Shown: positions 16,152-25,033 of the stretch, one piece after another
Layout: the number at the start of each line of letters is the position of its first letter
How positions within the stretch are numbered: the stretch's first letter is position 1
NCBI GenBank assembly: GCA_030690365.1
Contig: JAUYGX010000123.1
Span: forward strand, 1 to 43,239
Source of the DNA: Bacteroidales bacterium
GTDB taxonomy: Bacteria; Bacteroidota; Bacteroidia; Bacteroidales; F082
Direction: 5' to 3'
DNA: 43,239 nucleotides
The notes under the pieces: generated by a model
The model's database searches: none
What the model was told of the DNA's origin: nothing
Seen by the model: the letters and a program-made list of their open reading frames with translations, nothing else
Program-made: the position numbers and the translations under genes

Positions 16152-17681
16152 TTAATTTCTCTTTACAAGTTTGTATATCAATACCCCATTATTTTCACCC
16201 ACTTTATAACTGGTTATCGCAGTATTTACATACTTTTTATCAGTGAATAAAATATAGTTCGCTCCTTGATTGATATAACTATCCAGCAACAATAAGCTTG
16301 CCTCTGAATCATCTTTTAAAGTCCATCCGGGGCGATTAATAAAGTATAATCCTCCGTTAGGAGTCGCATCAGTCATGACAACAAATTTTGCATCATCAGA
16401 AATCCCAATCGAATCGATATAATTCCGTGTTTCTGCCAGCAATGTTACGATGCCCCCATTTAGAAGCTCCGTGTTTTTATAACGTTGAATTAATTTTTCC
16501 CTGGCATAATTTAAACTGAGAACACAGAGCAAAAGCAGCAGGGCTTTTGTTATATAGCTGTTAATCCATTTAGGAAATTTATTTCTTAATGTGATGAAAG
16601 CATTCATGACTAAAAATATGATTGCCGGAATTAATGCTATGAAGTAATAATCATGGTCCTTAAATTGAGCGTAAAATAGCACGAAGTAACACATGCTTCC
16701 TAATGCAAGGAAAAAGGTAAGTATTCCGAGCATTCTCTCAGATTTTCTCTTGAAGAAAACACCGACAAAAATGATGCTGACAAAGAAATGAATGGTACTT
16801 TGGAAATAATATTTTGAATACCAGTAATGAGTTATAAAGTCCCAAACCTCAATAATCCTGGTTTTACTTAAACTCCAGATAGGTGTTGAATGGATTAAAA
16901 AATAATGATCCTGATACACCATGTTATAACGAATAACATACAGATTCCAGCCCAAAACCAGCACCAATGATGTTGTAAAGAATAGCAATAGAACAAAATT
17001 GTTTCTGACAATCTTTCTAATTGAAGTTCTATTTGAAAATCCTGAATATAGTATTGAGGCAATTGCCGCTATAGGACTAATAAAATAGGTCACCTTAATC
17101 AAGGAAGCTAAAGTGAAAAATATATAAGTAGCCAATAAGGAGCTTTGCTTTTTTTCATTTTTTAAATAGGCAAAAAAGAAATACCATCCAATGAGTGTAA
17201 ATCCCAAAGCGCTGGCATCCGGCAAAAAGTTATTTACATAGTAAAGTAAAATGGTTGATGAAATGAATAAAAAGCTAAACGTGATGGCATAAAATAAATC
17301 GTGAAGTAACGAATTCAACAGTTTAAAAAGACAGAAAAAGCCAGTAGATGCGATGGCCATGGTAAGTAATCTCAGAATAAATTCGTGTTCACCAAAGAGC
17401 AGGTATGAGAGTGCAGTTATATAATACAAAACAGGAAATTCGCCGACAGCTTTACCTTCAATACTTTGTAAATTAAATACCTGCGGTTGAAAGAAGTTAA
17501 ATCCATTGTTAAAATAATTAGCAACAAAAGAAAGAACATCGGTTTGCCGAATAAAATGAATGCCTTGTGGACGTAAGAACAGGATTGTTTGATAATCAAG
17601 TATTGCATAGAATGCCAACAAAAGAATTAGAAACAAATAGTTTTGATATTTTTCAATCTTGTTATTGATACGATTCATCAT
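16152..17681 (-). CDS. GT-C fold (GT39/ArnT-like) membrane glycosyltransferase, AT-rich
   Basis: A polytopic inner-membrane protein of 509 residues with about 11-12 hydrophobic segments. The first luminal loop carries HFIRQTDVLSF and the EFPVLYY region, in the place where GT-C lipid-linked-sugar transferases keep their acidic catalytic residues. A soluble C-terminal part (about 410-509) follows the last helix. The likely role is transfer of a sugar from a polyprenyl-phosphate donor to an envelope glycan or protein; acceptor and sugar are unknown. The open frame begins at a TTG at 17726, but I prefer the ATG at 17681 (or 17678), just before the first basic segment. Three 60-base lines that I counted in this gene had 23-33 % G+C, against 50-55 % in lines from neighbouring genes. 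Together with long gaps on both sides, this suggests acquisition by transfer. Confidence 0.75.
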   Translation of the reverse strand: MMNRINNKIEKYQNYLFLILLLAFYAILDYQTILFLRPQGIHFIRQTDVLSFVANYFNNGFNFFQPQVFNLQSIEGKAVGEFPVLYYITALSYLLFGEHEFILRLLTMAIASTGFFCLFKLLNSLLHDLFYAITFSFLFISSTILLYYVNNFLPDASALGFTLIGWYFFFAYLKNEKKQSSLLATYIFFTLASLIKVTYFISPIAAIASILYSGFSNRTSIRKIVRNNFVLLLFFTTSLVLVLGWNLYVIRYNMVYQDHYFLIHSTPIWSLSKTRIIEVWDFITHYWYSKYYFQSTIHFFVSIIFVGVFFKRKSERMLGILTFFLALGSMCYFVLFYAQFKDHDYYFIALIPAIIFLVMNAFITLRNKFPKWINSYITKALLLLLCVLSLNYAREKLIQRYKNTELLNGGIVTLLAETRNYIDSIGISDDAKFVVMTDATPNGGLYFINRPGWTLKDDSEASLLLLDSYINQGANYILFTDKKYVNTAITSYKVGENNGVLIYKLVKRN

Positions 17682-17835
17682 TTGTATTGTGTGGCATTTT
17701 GCATTTATCCAACCTCCGGATAACAATTAATCCTATTAAAGCTCAATTTTTATTTTATTAACACGCAGTAATTCAAGTTTCCGGACTCATGTATTTTCTG
17801 TCAATCTCTTCTTAAAGGTTAACTCCTTTGAGTAG

Positions 17836-17843
17836 CAAAGATA
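17836..17843 (-). promoter_or_regulatory. Candidate glycosyltransferase promoter, -7 box TATCTTTG
   Basis: Exact TAnnTTTG match on the minus strand, about 155 bp before the ATG at 17681. Confidence 0.45.
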
Positions 17844-18092
17844 TGAAAACCCGACAAGCAAAATTTCTTGTGAATATTCCTACTAATTTTAATCCCACAG
17901 AGCTAATAAAACTTTTGGTGTACGCATGAACCCGTTTATACTTCAGTTAAAATAAGTAAATATAAATTCAGTAACAATTGTCGCAACCTGAAAACAATCA
18001 CTAAATGAGATGAATAGCTGTTTCCAACCGTTTAAAAACGCTTAAACACGTAAGTAAATGGTTATTAACCGAATAACCTCTTGGGGTCGACA

Positions 18093-18100
18093 TATCTTTG
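18093..18100 (+). promoter_or_regulatory. ssb promoter, -7 box TATCTTTG
   Basis: Exact TAnnTTTG match, 60 bp before the ssb ATG. Confidence 0.55.
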
Positions 18101-18160
18101 CTCCATCAATTGTTCATCGAAACTTTTAACTCACTATTTATTCATTAATTATTTACTATC

Positions 18161-18508
18161 ATGACAACCTTAAGAAACTCAGTTCAACTGATCGGCCGCC
18201 TGGGCGCAGACCCAACAACCAAAAAATTTGGTGAAAACAATTCCATCACCAGTTTCAGACTGGCCACCACCGAATCGTTTAAAAATAAAGATGGTGAGCG
18301 CGTTACCGACACCCAATGGCATCAGGTTGTGGCCCGCAATGGCAGTGCCCGCATAGCTGAAAAATACCTGCAAAAAGGACACGAAGTGGCCGTTTCAGGA
18401 AAACTGGTAAACCGCTCCTGGGAAGACAAGGAAGGTAAAATGCATTACATCACAGAAGTGGAAGTAAAGGAAATTGTTTTGCTTGAAAGAAAAGCCAAAA
18501 CAGCCTGA
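18161..18508 (+). CDS. ssb: Single-stranded DNA-binding protein, short form without acidic tail
   Basis: Binds single-stranded DNA during replication, repair and recombination. The 115 residues are a single OB-fold: NSVQLIGRLGADPTTKKFG, then ITSFRLATTES, DTQWHQVVARNG, and YLQKGHEVAVSGKLVNRSWE with the usual aromatic DNA contacts. The protein stops at ERKAKTA directly after the fold. The disordered linker and acidic DDDIPF-like tip, by which standard SSB recruits partner proteins, are missing. It is probably a second, accessory SSB; the full-length copy would be elsewhere in the genome. A strong terminator follows. Confidence 0.92.
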   Translation: MTTLRNSVQLIGRLGADPTTKKFGENNSITSFRLATTESFKNKDGERVTDTQWHQVVARNGSARIAEKYLQKGHEVAVSGKLVNRSWEDKEGKMHYITEVEVKEIVLLERKAKTA

Positions 18509-18542
18509 TCATACCTCTGATAGATTAACCTGCTATTGAATT

Positions 18543-18577
18543 AAAGTCCGGATCGCTTACGATTCGGACTTTTTTTC
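18543..18577. terminator. Terminator between ssb and the SUF operon
   Basis: AAGTCCGGATCG pairs with CGATTCGGACTT (one G-T wobble) followed by seven T on the plus strand. The stem covers the stop codon of the convergent MOSC gene (18557-18559), so it may also serve the minus strand, where an A/T-rich tract precedes it. Confidence 0.75.
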
Positions 18578-19219
18578 AGGTGCATTAATAAAACCACGAA
18601 TATTCGTTTTAATGCTTTCGGACAGGAATGGATCTTCAAGCGATTTTTTAACCAAATGTTGATCAATGATTCCTCCCTTAAAAAGACTGTAAACCTCAGC
18701 TACGGTTATATTTTTGGAAGAAATATTTTCTTCCGGAAAAAGAGCGTCACCCACCTGCACTTTTCCATCTTCCAAAACCCTGAAATACACTCCTGAAAAA
18801 TCTGCCTGTTGAAATTGCTTCACCATGCCCATATCGTTGAACCTGATTCCCAGTTTATAACAGGGTATCCGTGGCTGACTCACCTGAATCAAGGCCTCTC
18901 CCACCCTAAACATTTGTCCAATAAAAAGGTTGGTTTCATCCAAACCCACGATGGTCAGGTTTTCGCCAAAGATTCCGTAAGTTATTTCCATGTCGGGAAA
19001 TTGCTTTTTCCAAAAATCATATCCATTTAAACCATAGGCATAACAGGCTTTATCAACTCCACCATGGTAACGTCTGTCAATAACGTGATCGCCGTTTACT
19101 CCGTTACGCTCAATATAAATGGGGTTTTGCACCGGATACTTATAGATACCGGTTTCTTCCTCTTTCCCTTTGTAAAAGATGGTAGTGCGTTCACCAATAT
19201 TAACAGAAACTACTTTCAA
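18557..19219 (-). CDS. MOSC domain protein (YiiM-like), end of SUF operon
   Basis: MOSC domains are thought to handle sulfur or molybdenum-cofactor-bound substrates through a conserved cysteine; YiiM-like members act in detoxification of N-hydroxylated compounds in some bacteria. Here the domain runs from KVVSVNIGERTTIFYKGKE through GDHVIDRRYHGGVDKACYAY and GENLTIVGLDE to the conserved Cys in QPRIPCYKLG. The open frame extends to a TTG at 19249, overlapping sufT. I prefer the TTG at 19219 (reading MKVVSVNIG): it follows the sufT stop by 10 bp, has CAGGA before it and gives the usual family N-terminus. Both candidate starts are TTG. The position suggests co-expression with iron-sulfur cluster assembly. 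Confidence 0.85.
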   Translation of the reverse strand: MKVVSVNIGERTTIFYKGKEEETGIYKYPVQNPIYIERNGVNGDHVIDRRYHGGVDKACYAYGLNGYDFWKKQFPDMEITYGIFGENLTIVGLDETNLFIGQMFRVGEALIQVSQPRIPCYKLGIRFNDMGMVKQFQQADFSGVYFRVLEDGKVQVGDALFPEENISSKNITVAEVYSLFKGGIIDQHLVKKSLEDPFLSESIKTNIRGFINAPEKKSES

Positions 19220-19229
19220 TATTCCTGAA

Positions 19230-19553
19230 TTAAAGCATTCCCAGCTCAAGTTTCGCTTCTTCCGACATCATTTCCATGTCCCATGGGGGTTCGAATGTGA
19301 TTTCAAGATCCACTTCGGTAACACCGGTGAGAAATCCAATTTCTTCCTTTACTTGTGCCGGCAGGCTTTCTGCCACCGGACAATTGGGTGCGGTGAGTGT
19401 CATCACCACTTTTACATGACCATCTTCTTTCACATCGACCTCATAAATCAAACCGAGTTCGTAAATGTTCACCGGAATTTCGGGGTCGTATATATTTTTC
19501 GTTACGCGAATGATTTTCTCATTCAGCTCACGAATTTCATCTGAATTCATCAT
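19230..19553 (-). CDS. sufT: SUF system maturation factor SufT (DUF59/MIP18 family)
   Basis: A 107-residue DUF59 protein thought to help deliver or mature iron-sulfur clusters on client proteins. Visible marks are YDPEIPVNIYELGLIYEVDV (the DPE...D.GLI motif), MTLTAPNCPVAESLP with the conserved cysteine, and the C-terminal FEPPWDMEMMSEEAK. It overlaps the sufE stop by four bases, so the two are coupled. Confidence 0.92.
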   Translation of the reverse strand: MMNSDEIRELNEKIIRVTKNIYDPEIPVNIYELGLIYEVDVKEDGHVKVVMTLTAPNCPVAESLPAQVKEEIGFLTGVTEVDLEITFEPPWDMEMMSEEAKLELGML

Positions 19554-19978
19554 AGCTGATTCGATTTTAACTGAAACGCTTTTGCGTACAACTGAATTTG
19601 TTTAATCATGGAAGCCAGTCCGTTGGCGCGGGTTGGTGAGAGATGTTCCTGAAGTCCGATACTGTCCAGGAACTTAAAATCAGCTTCCAGGATTTCCTGC
19701 GGGGTATGGTTTGAAAGTATCCTAATCAACAACGAGACAATGCCTTTGGTAATAACAGCGTCACTGTCGGCAGTAAAAACAAGGCGTCCATCCTGTTGTT
19801 CGGCATGTAGCCAAACGCGCGACTGACAACCCGAAATCAGGTGGTTGTTGGTTTTAAACTGTGCATCGATCACCGGAAGGTCTTTCCCAAGCTCGATAAG
19901 ATAGGCATATTTTTCCATCCAGTCGTCGAACATCAAGAATTCTTCAACTACTCCCTGTGCACTTTCATTTATTGTCAT
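19550..19978 (-). CDS. sufE: Cysteine desulfuration protein SufE
   Basis: Accepts persulfide sulfur from SufS and passes it to the SufBCD scaffold. The 142-residue product has the SufE fold with acceptor Cys51 in ISGCQSRVWL, the VITKGIVSLLIRILSN helix and the C-terminal GLQEHLSPTRANGLASMI motif. It lies 20 bp after sufS. Confidence 0.94.
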   Translation of the reverse strand: MTINESAQGVVEEFLMFDDWMEKYAYLIELGKDLPVIDAQFKTNNHLISGCQSRVWLHAEQQDGRLVFTADSDAVITKGIVSLLIRILSNHTPQEILEADFKFLDSIGLQEHLSPTRANGLASMIKQIQLYAKAFQLKSNQL

Positions 19979-19998
19979 ATCAATAATAATTATCAGTT

Positions 19999-21216
19999 TT
20001 ACAGCAACATAGCAATTGCTTTTTTTAGAGATTCTACAAAATATTCCACCTCGGAAATGGTATTGTATAAACCAAACGAGGCTCTGATGGTTCCGTTGAT
20101 TCCCATGGACTCAACCAAAGGTTGGGCACAATGGTTCCCGGTACGTACGGCAATGCCCATCTGATCGAGCAAAGTCCCTAAATCGTAGGGATGCACACCT
20201 TCAACTACAAACGAAAGTACTGCCGTTTTATGCTTTGCAGTCCCGATTAGCTTTATACCTGGAACTTCCAGTATCAATGCAGTTGCCTGTTTAAGCAATT
20301 CATCTTCATATTGTTGAATGTTATCTATGCCAATAGTTTCGAGATAGTGCAAGGCTGTTTCCATCCCCAGCACATCTGCTACGTTGGGAGTTCCTGCTTC
20401 AAATTTATAGGGCAACCGATTAAAAACGGTTTCATTCAGAAAAACCTGATCAATCATCTCACCCCCAAACTGATAGGGAGGCATTTTGTTCAACCAAACC
20501 GATTTTCCGTACAGTACACCTGCTCCCATGGGTCCGTAAGCCTTGTGCGACGAGAAAGCGTAAAAATCACAGTCCATATCCCTTACATCCACCGCAGTGT
20601 GAGCAATGGCCTGAGCCCCATCGATTAACACCGGAATTTTGTATTTATGCGCTTCGGCAATTAGTTCTTTTACCGGATTAATGGTTCCCAACACATTGCT
20701 TATATGCGAAATGGCCATCATTTTCACCTTTGAGGAAAGCAACTTTGTTGCCGTTTCCATATCCAGGGTTCCATCTTCCAACACAGGAATCACACGCAAC
20801 CGGGCCTTTTTACTTAAACATAACTGCTGCCATGGAACCAGATTGCTGTGGTGTTCCATTTCTGAAATAATAATTTCATCGCCTTGATGGATAAATGATT
20901 GGAAACAGGTTGAAACCAGGTTAATGGATTCGGTAGTTCCACGGGTAAAAATGATTTCATCGGCACTTTGGGCGTGGATAAATTTGGCCACAAAGCTTCT
21001 GGCTCCTTCATAACTTGCCGTGGCCATGTTGCTTAAATGATGTGAACCCCGATGGACATTGCTGTTCTCTGTTTCGTAATACTGCACCAACCTGTCGATC
21101 ACCTGGCGGGGTTTTTGCGTAGTGGCTCCGTTATCGAAGTACACCAGCGGTTTTCCGTGCACCTGCGTTGACAGGATGGGAAAATCGTTGCGCAATTGGT
21201 TTACAGGAAAATCCAT
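19999..21216 (-). CDS. sufS: Cysteine desulfurase SufS (group II)
   Basis: PLP-dependent enzyme that removes sulfur from cysteine as a persulfide for cluster assembly. The 405-residue product shows PLP-binding Lys225 (FSSHKAYGPMG), the conserved EHHSNLVPW and VLIDGAQAIAH, and the catalytic Cys363 on the short group II loop (TGNHCAQPL). The N-terminal YFDNGATTQKP is typical. The ATG lies 3 bp from the sufD stop. Confidence 0.96.
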   Translation of the reverse strand: MDFPVNQLRNDFPILSTQVHGKPLVYFDNGATTQKPRQVIDRLVQYYETENSNVHRGSHHLSNMATASYEGARSFVAKFIHAQSADEIIFTRGTTESINLVSTCFQSFIHQGDEIIISEMEHHSNLVPWQQLCLSKKARLRVIPVLEDGTLDMETATKLLSSKVKMMAISHISNVLGTINPVKELIAEAHKYKIPVLIDGAQAIAHTAVDVRDMDCDFYAFSSHKAYGPMGAGVLYGKSVWLNKMPPYQFGGEMIDQVFLNETVFNRLPYKFEAGTPNVADVLGMETALHYLETIGIDNIQQYEDELLKQATALILEVPGIKLIGTAKHKTAVLSFVVEGVHPYDLGTLLDQMGIAVRTGNHCAQPLVESMGINGTIRASFGLYNTISEVEYFVESLKKAIAMLL

Positions 21217-21219
21217 GGC

Positions 21220-22653
21220 TTAAATTTTACTCATATCAATTTCAAATTCCATGGGGATGTCCGGTGTAGAACAATGCAACACGCATTTTTCGCAAATTGA
21301 TAATTCGCCACGCAGACGTTTTTTTACCATGTCTTCAATACTTACGCGAAGTGGCCGGATGTCAATTTTATCAGCTACTTCGGCCGCAAAAGCGTACATC
21401 AGCAACAAACGGGCATCGCGTTTACAGATTCCGCGCTGCATCAAATAGAACATGGCATCATTATCGAGCTGACCGATGGTGGCACCATGGCTGCATTTTA
21501 CATCATCTGCATAAATTTCTAAAAAAGGCATGGTGTCCACCTTGGCGGTAGAAGTCATGAGGATGTTGTTGTTTCGCTGAAAAGCGTTGGTTTTCTGGGC
21601 ATCTTTGTTTACCAGTACAAATCCATTAAAAATGGCCGACGACTCGTCGTCGAGTACCCCTTTAAACAATTCGGAGCTATTGCAATTGGGAACTGCATGA
21701 TTTACAAATACCTGGTTATCTACCTGTTGCTTTCTGTCCATCAGGTAAATGCCGTTTAAATCGGCTTCGGCACCTTCGCCCTGCAAATCCACATTGAGTT
21801 CGTTGCGGATGGCGCCACCATTGAGCGTTATTACATTTACTTTCAATCGGCTGCTACGCTGTTGATTTACAGAAGTGCTGTTAATCAGAAATGTTTCGTT
21901 GTTGATATTCTGTAGCTTATATAAGTCGAGGCTGGCGTTTTCACCGATAAAAATTTCCGTTACCGTATTGATCATACTGGCTTGGTGATTGATTGAGTCG
22001 TCACAATGCATCAATGACAAATGGCTGTTTTTACCCAAAACCACCAGATTGCGTGAGTTGATCATCAGTTTCTCGATGGTGTTCACCATTTTAATCAACT
22101 GAACCGACTCTTCAACATGTACATTATCAGGAACATAAATAAATAAACCATCGTTAAAGAAAGCCGTATTTACCAGTGAATAACCATGTACATTGTGTTT
22201 GGCAATTTTTCCAAAGTGCTGTTCAAACACTTCAGGATATTGTTTTTGAGCCATTTGAATACTTCCCACAACCACCCCGTTGTCCATCGTATTTAAGGGT
22301 ATTTCTTCCGGAGTATAGTACCAACCATTAAGCAGCGATTCTACTTTGGTGGTAAACCCGTGTATAGAGCAATGAAAAATTTCACTCACTTTATGGGTGT
22401 AACCAGGTTTGCTGCTATACAATTCAAAGGACTGATCGGTGACCTGATCGAATTTCGAATTCCGCCACTTTTCGTCTTTTCGGCCTGGCAATCCGGTTTT
22501 TTTAAACGTTTCATAAGCAAGCATACGAGCCTCTCTCACCGATTTTTGTTCGCCGGATGCCCTTTGCAGGGAAGTTTCAAACGAATGTATCAAATTGGTT
22601 TCAAGGACCGAATATTTATTTTCTGATGGATTCATATCACTTTTTCCTATCAT
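21220..22653 (-). CDS. sufD: Fe-S cluster assembly scaffold subunit SufD
   Basis: Partner of SufB in the SufBC2D scaffold. The 477 residues contain the long right-handed beta-helix of the family (for example SSRLKVNVITLNGGAIRNEL) and the C-terminal signature DDVKCSHGATIGQLDNDAMF, LMQRGICKRDARLLL. Two starts are possible: the ATG at 22653, and the ATG at 22635 (MNPSENK), which has AGGA about 9 bases ahead. I keep the longer frame. sufC ends 10 bp upstream. Confidence 0.94.
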   Translation of the reverse strand: MIGKSDMNPSENKYSVLETNLIHSFETSLQRASGEQKSVREARMLAYETFKKTGLPGRKDEKWRNSKFDQVTDQSFELYSSKPGYTHKVSEIFHCSIHGFTTKVESLLNGWYYTPEEIPLNTMDNGVVVGSIQMAQKQYPEVFEQHFGKIAKHNVHGYSLVNTAFFNDGLFIYVPDNVHVEESVQLIKMVNTIEKLMINSRNLVVLGKNSHLSLMHCDDSINHQASMINTVTEIFIGENASLDLYKLQNINNETFLINSTSVNQQRSSRLKVNVITLNGGAIRNELNVDLQGEGAEADLNGIYLMDRKQQVDNQVFVNHAVPNCNSSELFKGVLDDESSAIFNGFVLVNKDAQKTNAFQRNNNILMTSTAKVDTMPFLEIYADDVKCSHGATIGQLDNDAMFYLMQRGICKRDARLLLMYAFAAEVADKIDIRPLRVSIEDMVKKRLRGELSICEKCVLHCSTPDIPMEFEIDMSKI

Positions 22654-22663
22654 CTTCAGATTC

Positions 22664-23404
22664 CTACTTTAGCCAGTCGTATCCCTTTTCTTCGAGTTCG
22701 AGGGCCAGTTCTTTTCCTCCTGATTTTACTATCCTGCCTTCGTACATTACATGCACAAAATCAGGCACAATAAAATCCAACAGGCGCTGATAATGTGTAA
22801 TCACCACGAAACCATTGTTGTTCGATCGCAATGCGTTAACACCTTTGGCCACCACTTTCAAGGCATCGATGTCCAAACCTGAATCCGTTTCGTCTAAAAT
22901 GGCCAACCTGGGTTCCAGCATGGCCATTTGAAAGATTTCATTTTTCTTTTTCTCACCGCCCGAAAACCCTTCATTCACCGAACGGTTGTTCAACTTGGCC
23001 TGAATTTCGACCAATTGCTTCTTTTCTTCCATTCTTTTCAGGAATTCTCCTCCGGTGAGGATGGGCAAACCTTCAAATTCATGCTTGGCGTTGAGCGCTG
23101 TACGCATAAAATTGGTCATGCTTACCCCCGGAATTTCGACCGGATACTGGAAGCTTAAAAACACACCTTTGTTGGCCCGTTCGTTGGGCAACATATCGTT
23201 GATTAACTCATCCTTAAACCAAATTTCCCCTTCTGTAATTTCGTAGCCATTACGCCCGGTAATAGCCGCTGCCAACGTACTTTTTCCAGTTCCGTTCGGA
23301 CCCATGATGGCATGAACTTCCCCTTCGTTTACGATCAGGTTTAACCCTTTTAATATTTCTTTTCCATTGATGGAAACATGAAGATTATTTATATTCAGTA
23401 GCAT
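22664..23404 (-). CDS. sufC: Fe-S cluster assembly ATPase SufC
   Basis: ABC-type ATPase of the SufBC2D complex; ATP binding drives the scaffold to open and form the cluster site. The 246-residue protein has Walker A GPNGTGKS (35-42), signature GFSGGEKKKNEI, Walker B LAILDETDSGLD and the family-specific VITHYQRLLDFI H-loop. It is set between sufB and sufD with gaps of 43 and 10 bp. Confidence 0.96.
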   Translation of the reverse strand: MLLNINNLHVSINGKEILKGLNLIVNEGEVHAIMGPNGTGKSTLAAAITGRNGYEITEGEIWFKDELINDMLPNERANKGVFLSFQYPVEIPGVSMTNFMRTALNAKHEFEGLPILTGGEFLKRMEEKKQLVEIQAKLNNRSVNEGFSGGEKKKNEIFQMAMLEPRLAILDETDSGLDIDALKVVAKGVNALRSNNNGFVVITHYQRLLDFIVPDFVHVMYEGRIVKSGGKELALELEEKGYDWLK

Positions 23405-23447
23405 TCTACTCTTTTTATTTTTAAATAACTATCTAATTAAATGATGT

Positions 23448-24902
23448 TTAGCCTACACTTCCCTCCAGGGTGATGGCCAATAATGTTTGAGCCTCCACAG
23501 CGAACTCCATGGGAAGTTTATTGAGTACTTCTTTGGCATAACCGTTCACGATAAGCCCGATGGCTTTCTCCGCATCAATTCCGCGTTGCTGGCAGTAGAA
23601 CAGTTGATCTTCGGAAATTTTTGAAGTGGTTGCTTCGTGCTCTACTACTGAGGTTTCGTTACCGGCGTTGATATAGGGAAATGTATGTGCTCCGCATTTA
23701 TCGCCCAAAAGCAATGAGTCGCATTGCGAGAAATTTCGTGAGTTACCGGCTTTCTTGGCAATTCGTACCATCCCCCGATAACTGTTGTTGCTACGACCTG
23801 CCGAAATTCCTTTCGAGATGATGGTGCTTTTGGTGTTTTTACCCAGATGAATCATTTTTGTTCCGGTATCTGCCTGCTGATAGTGGTTGGTAACCGCCAC
23901 CGAATAAAATTCGCCGATGCTGTTGTCACCTTTCAGGATACAGGAAGGATATTTCCAGGTAATGGCCGAACCGGTCTCCACCTGAGTCCAGCTGATTTTT
24001 GAGCGATCGCCTTTACACAATCCACGTTTGGTAACAAAGTTATAAATCCCTCCTTTTCCGTTTTTATCGCCCGGATACCAGTTTTGAACGGTGGAATATT
24101 TTACTTCTGCACCTTCTTCGGCAATAATCTCAACAATGGCGGCATGCAATTGGTTTTCATCGCGTTGAGGCGCAGTACAACCTTCGAGATAACTCACATA
24201 AGCACCTTCGTCTGCGATCAATAAGGTGCGTTCGAACTGACCAGTATTAGCGGCATTAATTCTGAAATAGGTTGACAATTCCATAGGGCAGCGTACCCCT
24301 TTTGGGATGTAACAAAACGAACCATCGCTAAAAACTGCTGAATTCAGGGTAGCAAAAAAGTTATCACGGTAAGGCACCACGCTTCCCATATATTTCTTTA
24401 CCAAATCAGGATACTCCTGAACTGCTTCACTAAATGAGCAAAAAATGATCCCGTTTTTGGATAAGGTTTCCCTAAAAGTGGTTTTAACCGAAACACTGTC
24501 AATAACAGCATCCACAGCCACGCCTGAAAGTATTTTTTGTTCTTCGAGCGATATGCCCAGTTTTTTAAAGGTGTCGAGCAATTCCGGATCTACTTCGTCC
24601 AGGCTTTCGAGTTGTTTTTTCTTTTTTGGGGCTGCATAGTAGATGATATCCTGATAGTTGATGGGAGGATGATGTATATGCGCCCATGAGGGTTCTGCGA
24701 TGGTTTGCCAGTGCCTGAATGCTTTCAATCGGAATTCGAGCAACCAGTCGGGTTCGTTTTTTTTAGCGGAAATAAACCGGATGGTATCTTCAGTAAGACC
24801 CACTGCGGCCTTATCCATCTCAATATCCGTGTAGAAACCATATTTATATTCTCCCGATGTAACTTCCTCTAATATATTGTTTTGATCTTTATCTTCAGCC
24901 AT
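23448..24902 (-). CDS. sufB: Fe-S cluster assembly scaffold protein SufB
   Basis: Main scaffold protein on which the cluster is assembled. The 484-residue sequence holds the SufB marks: [80 protein letters not shown] (including the cysteine region used for sulfur transfer) and [20 protein letters not shown]. First gene of sufBCDSET plus MOSC, about 6.3 kb on one strand. The ATG at 24902 lies 36 bp downstream of a TATTTTTG promoter box. I see no IscR- or Fur-type regulator gene beside it. Confidence 0.97.
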   Translation of the reverse strand: MAEDKDQNNILEEVTSGEYKYGFYTDIEMDKAAVGLTEDTIRFISAKKNEPDWLLEFRLKAFRHWQTIAEPSWAHIHHPPINYQDIIYYAAPKKKKQLESLDEVDPELLDTFKKLGISLEEQKILSGVAVDAVIDSVSVKTTFRETLSKNGIIFCSFSEAVQEYPDLVKKYMGSVVPYRDNFFATLNSAVFSDGSFCYIPKGVRCPMELSTYFRINAANTGQFERTLLIADEGAYVSYLEGCTAPQRDENQLHAAIVEIIAEEGAEVKYSTVQNWYPGDKNGKGGIYNFVTKRGLCKGDRSKISWTQVETGSAITWKYPSCILKGDNSIGEFYSVAVTNHYQQADTGTKMIHLGKNTKSTIISKGISAGRSNNSYRGMVRIAKKAGNSRNFSQCDSLLLGDKCGAHTFPYINAGNETSVVEHEATTSKISEDQLFYCQQRGIDAEKAIGLIVNGYAKEVLNKLPMEFAVEAQTLLAITLEGSVG

Positions 24903-24938
24903 TTTAAATCCTATTTAGAATTGATTTAAATAAGATTG

Positions 24939-24946
24939 CAAAAATA
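24939..24946 (-). promoter_or_regulatory. suf operon promoter, -7 box TATTTTTG
   Basis: Exact TAnnTTTG on the minus strand, 36 bp before sufB. The sequence around it is strongly AT-rich. Confidence 0.55.
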
Positions 24947-25033
24947 CAAATTATAAATCAAAGGTGGAGTAAAATCATCAATAACTATTGGTAATTTCGC
25001 AGGCTGATTTGAATTGTATTTTATCTATTGTTG

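Larger units (their letters stand above)
17727..18160. other. 434-bp intergenic region with divergent promoters
   Basis: Between the glycosyltransferase-like gene and ssb. It holds a minus-strand -7 box at 17836-17843 and the ssb box at 18093-18100. The rest is AT-rich without a credible open frame, RNA gene or strong hairpin that I can see. The ssb leader would be about 55 nt and the glycosyltransferase leader about 150 nt. Confidence 0.6.
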
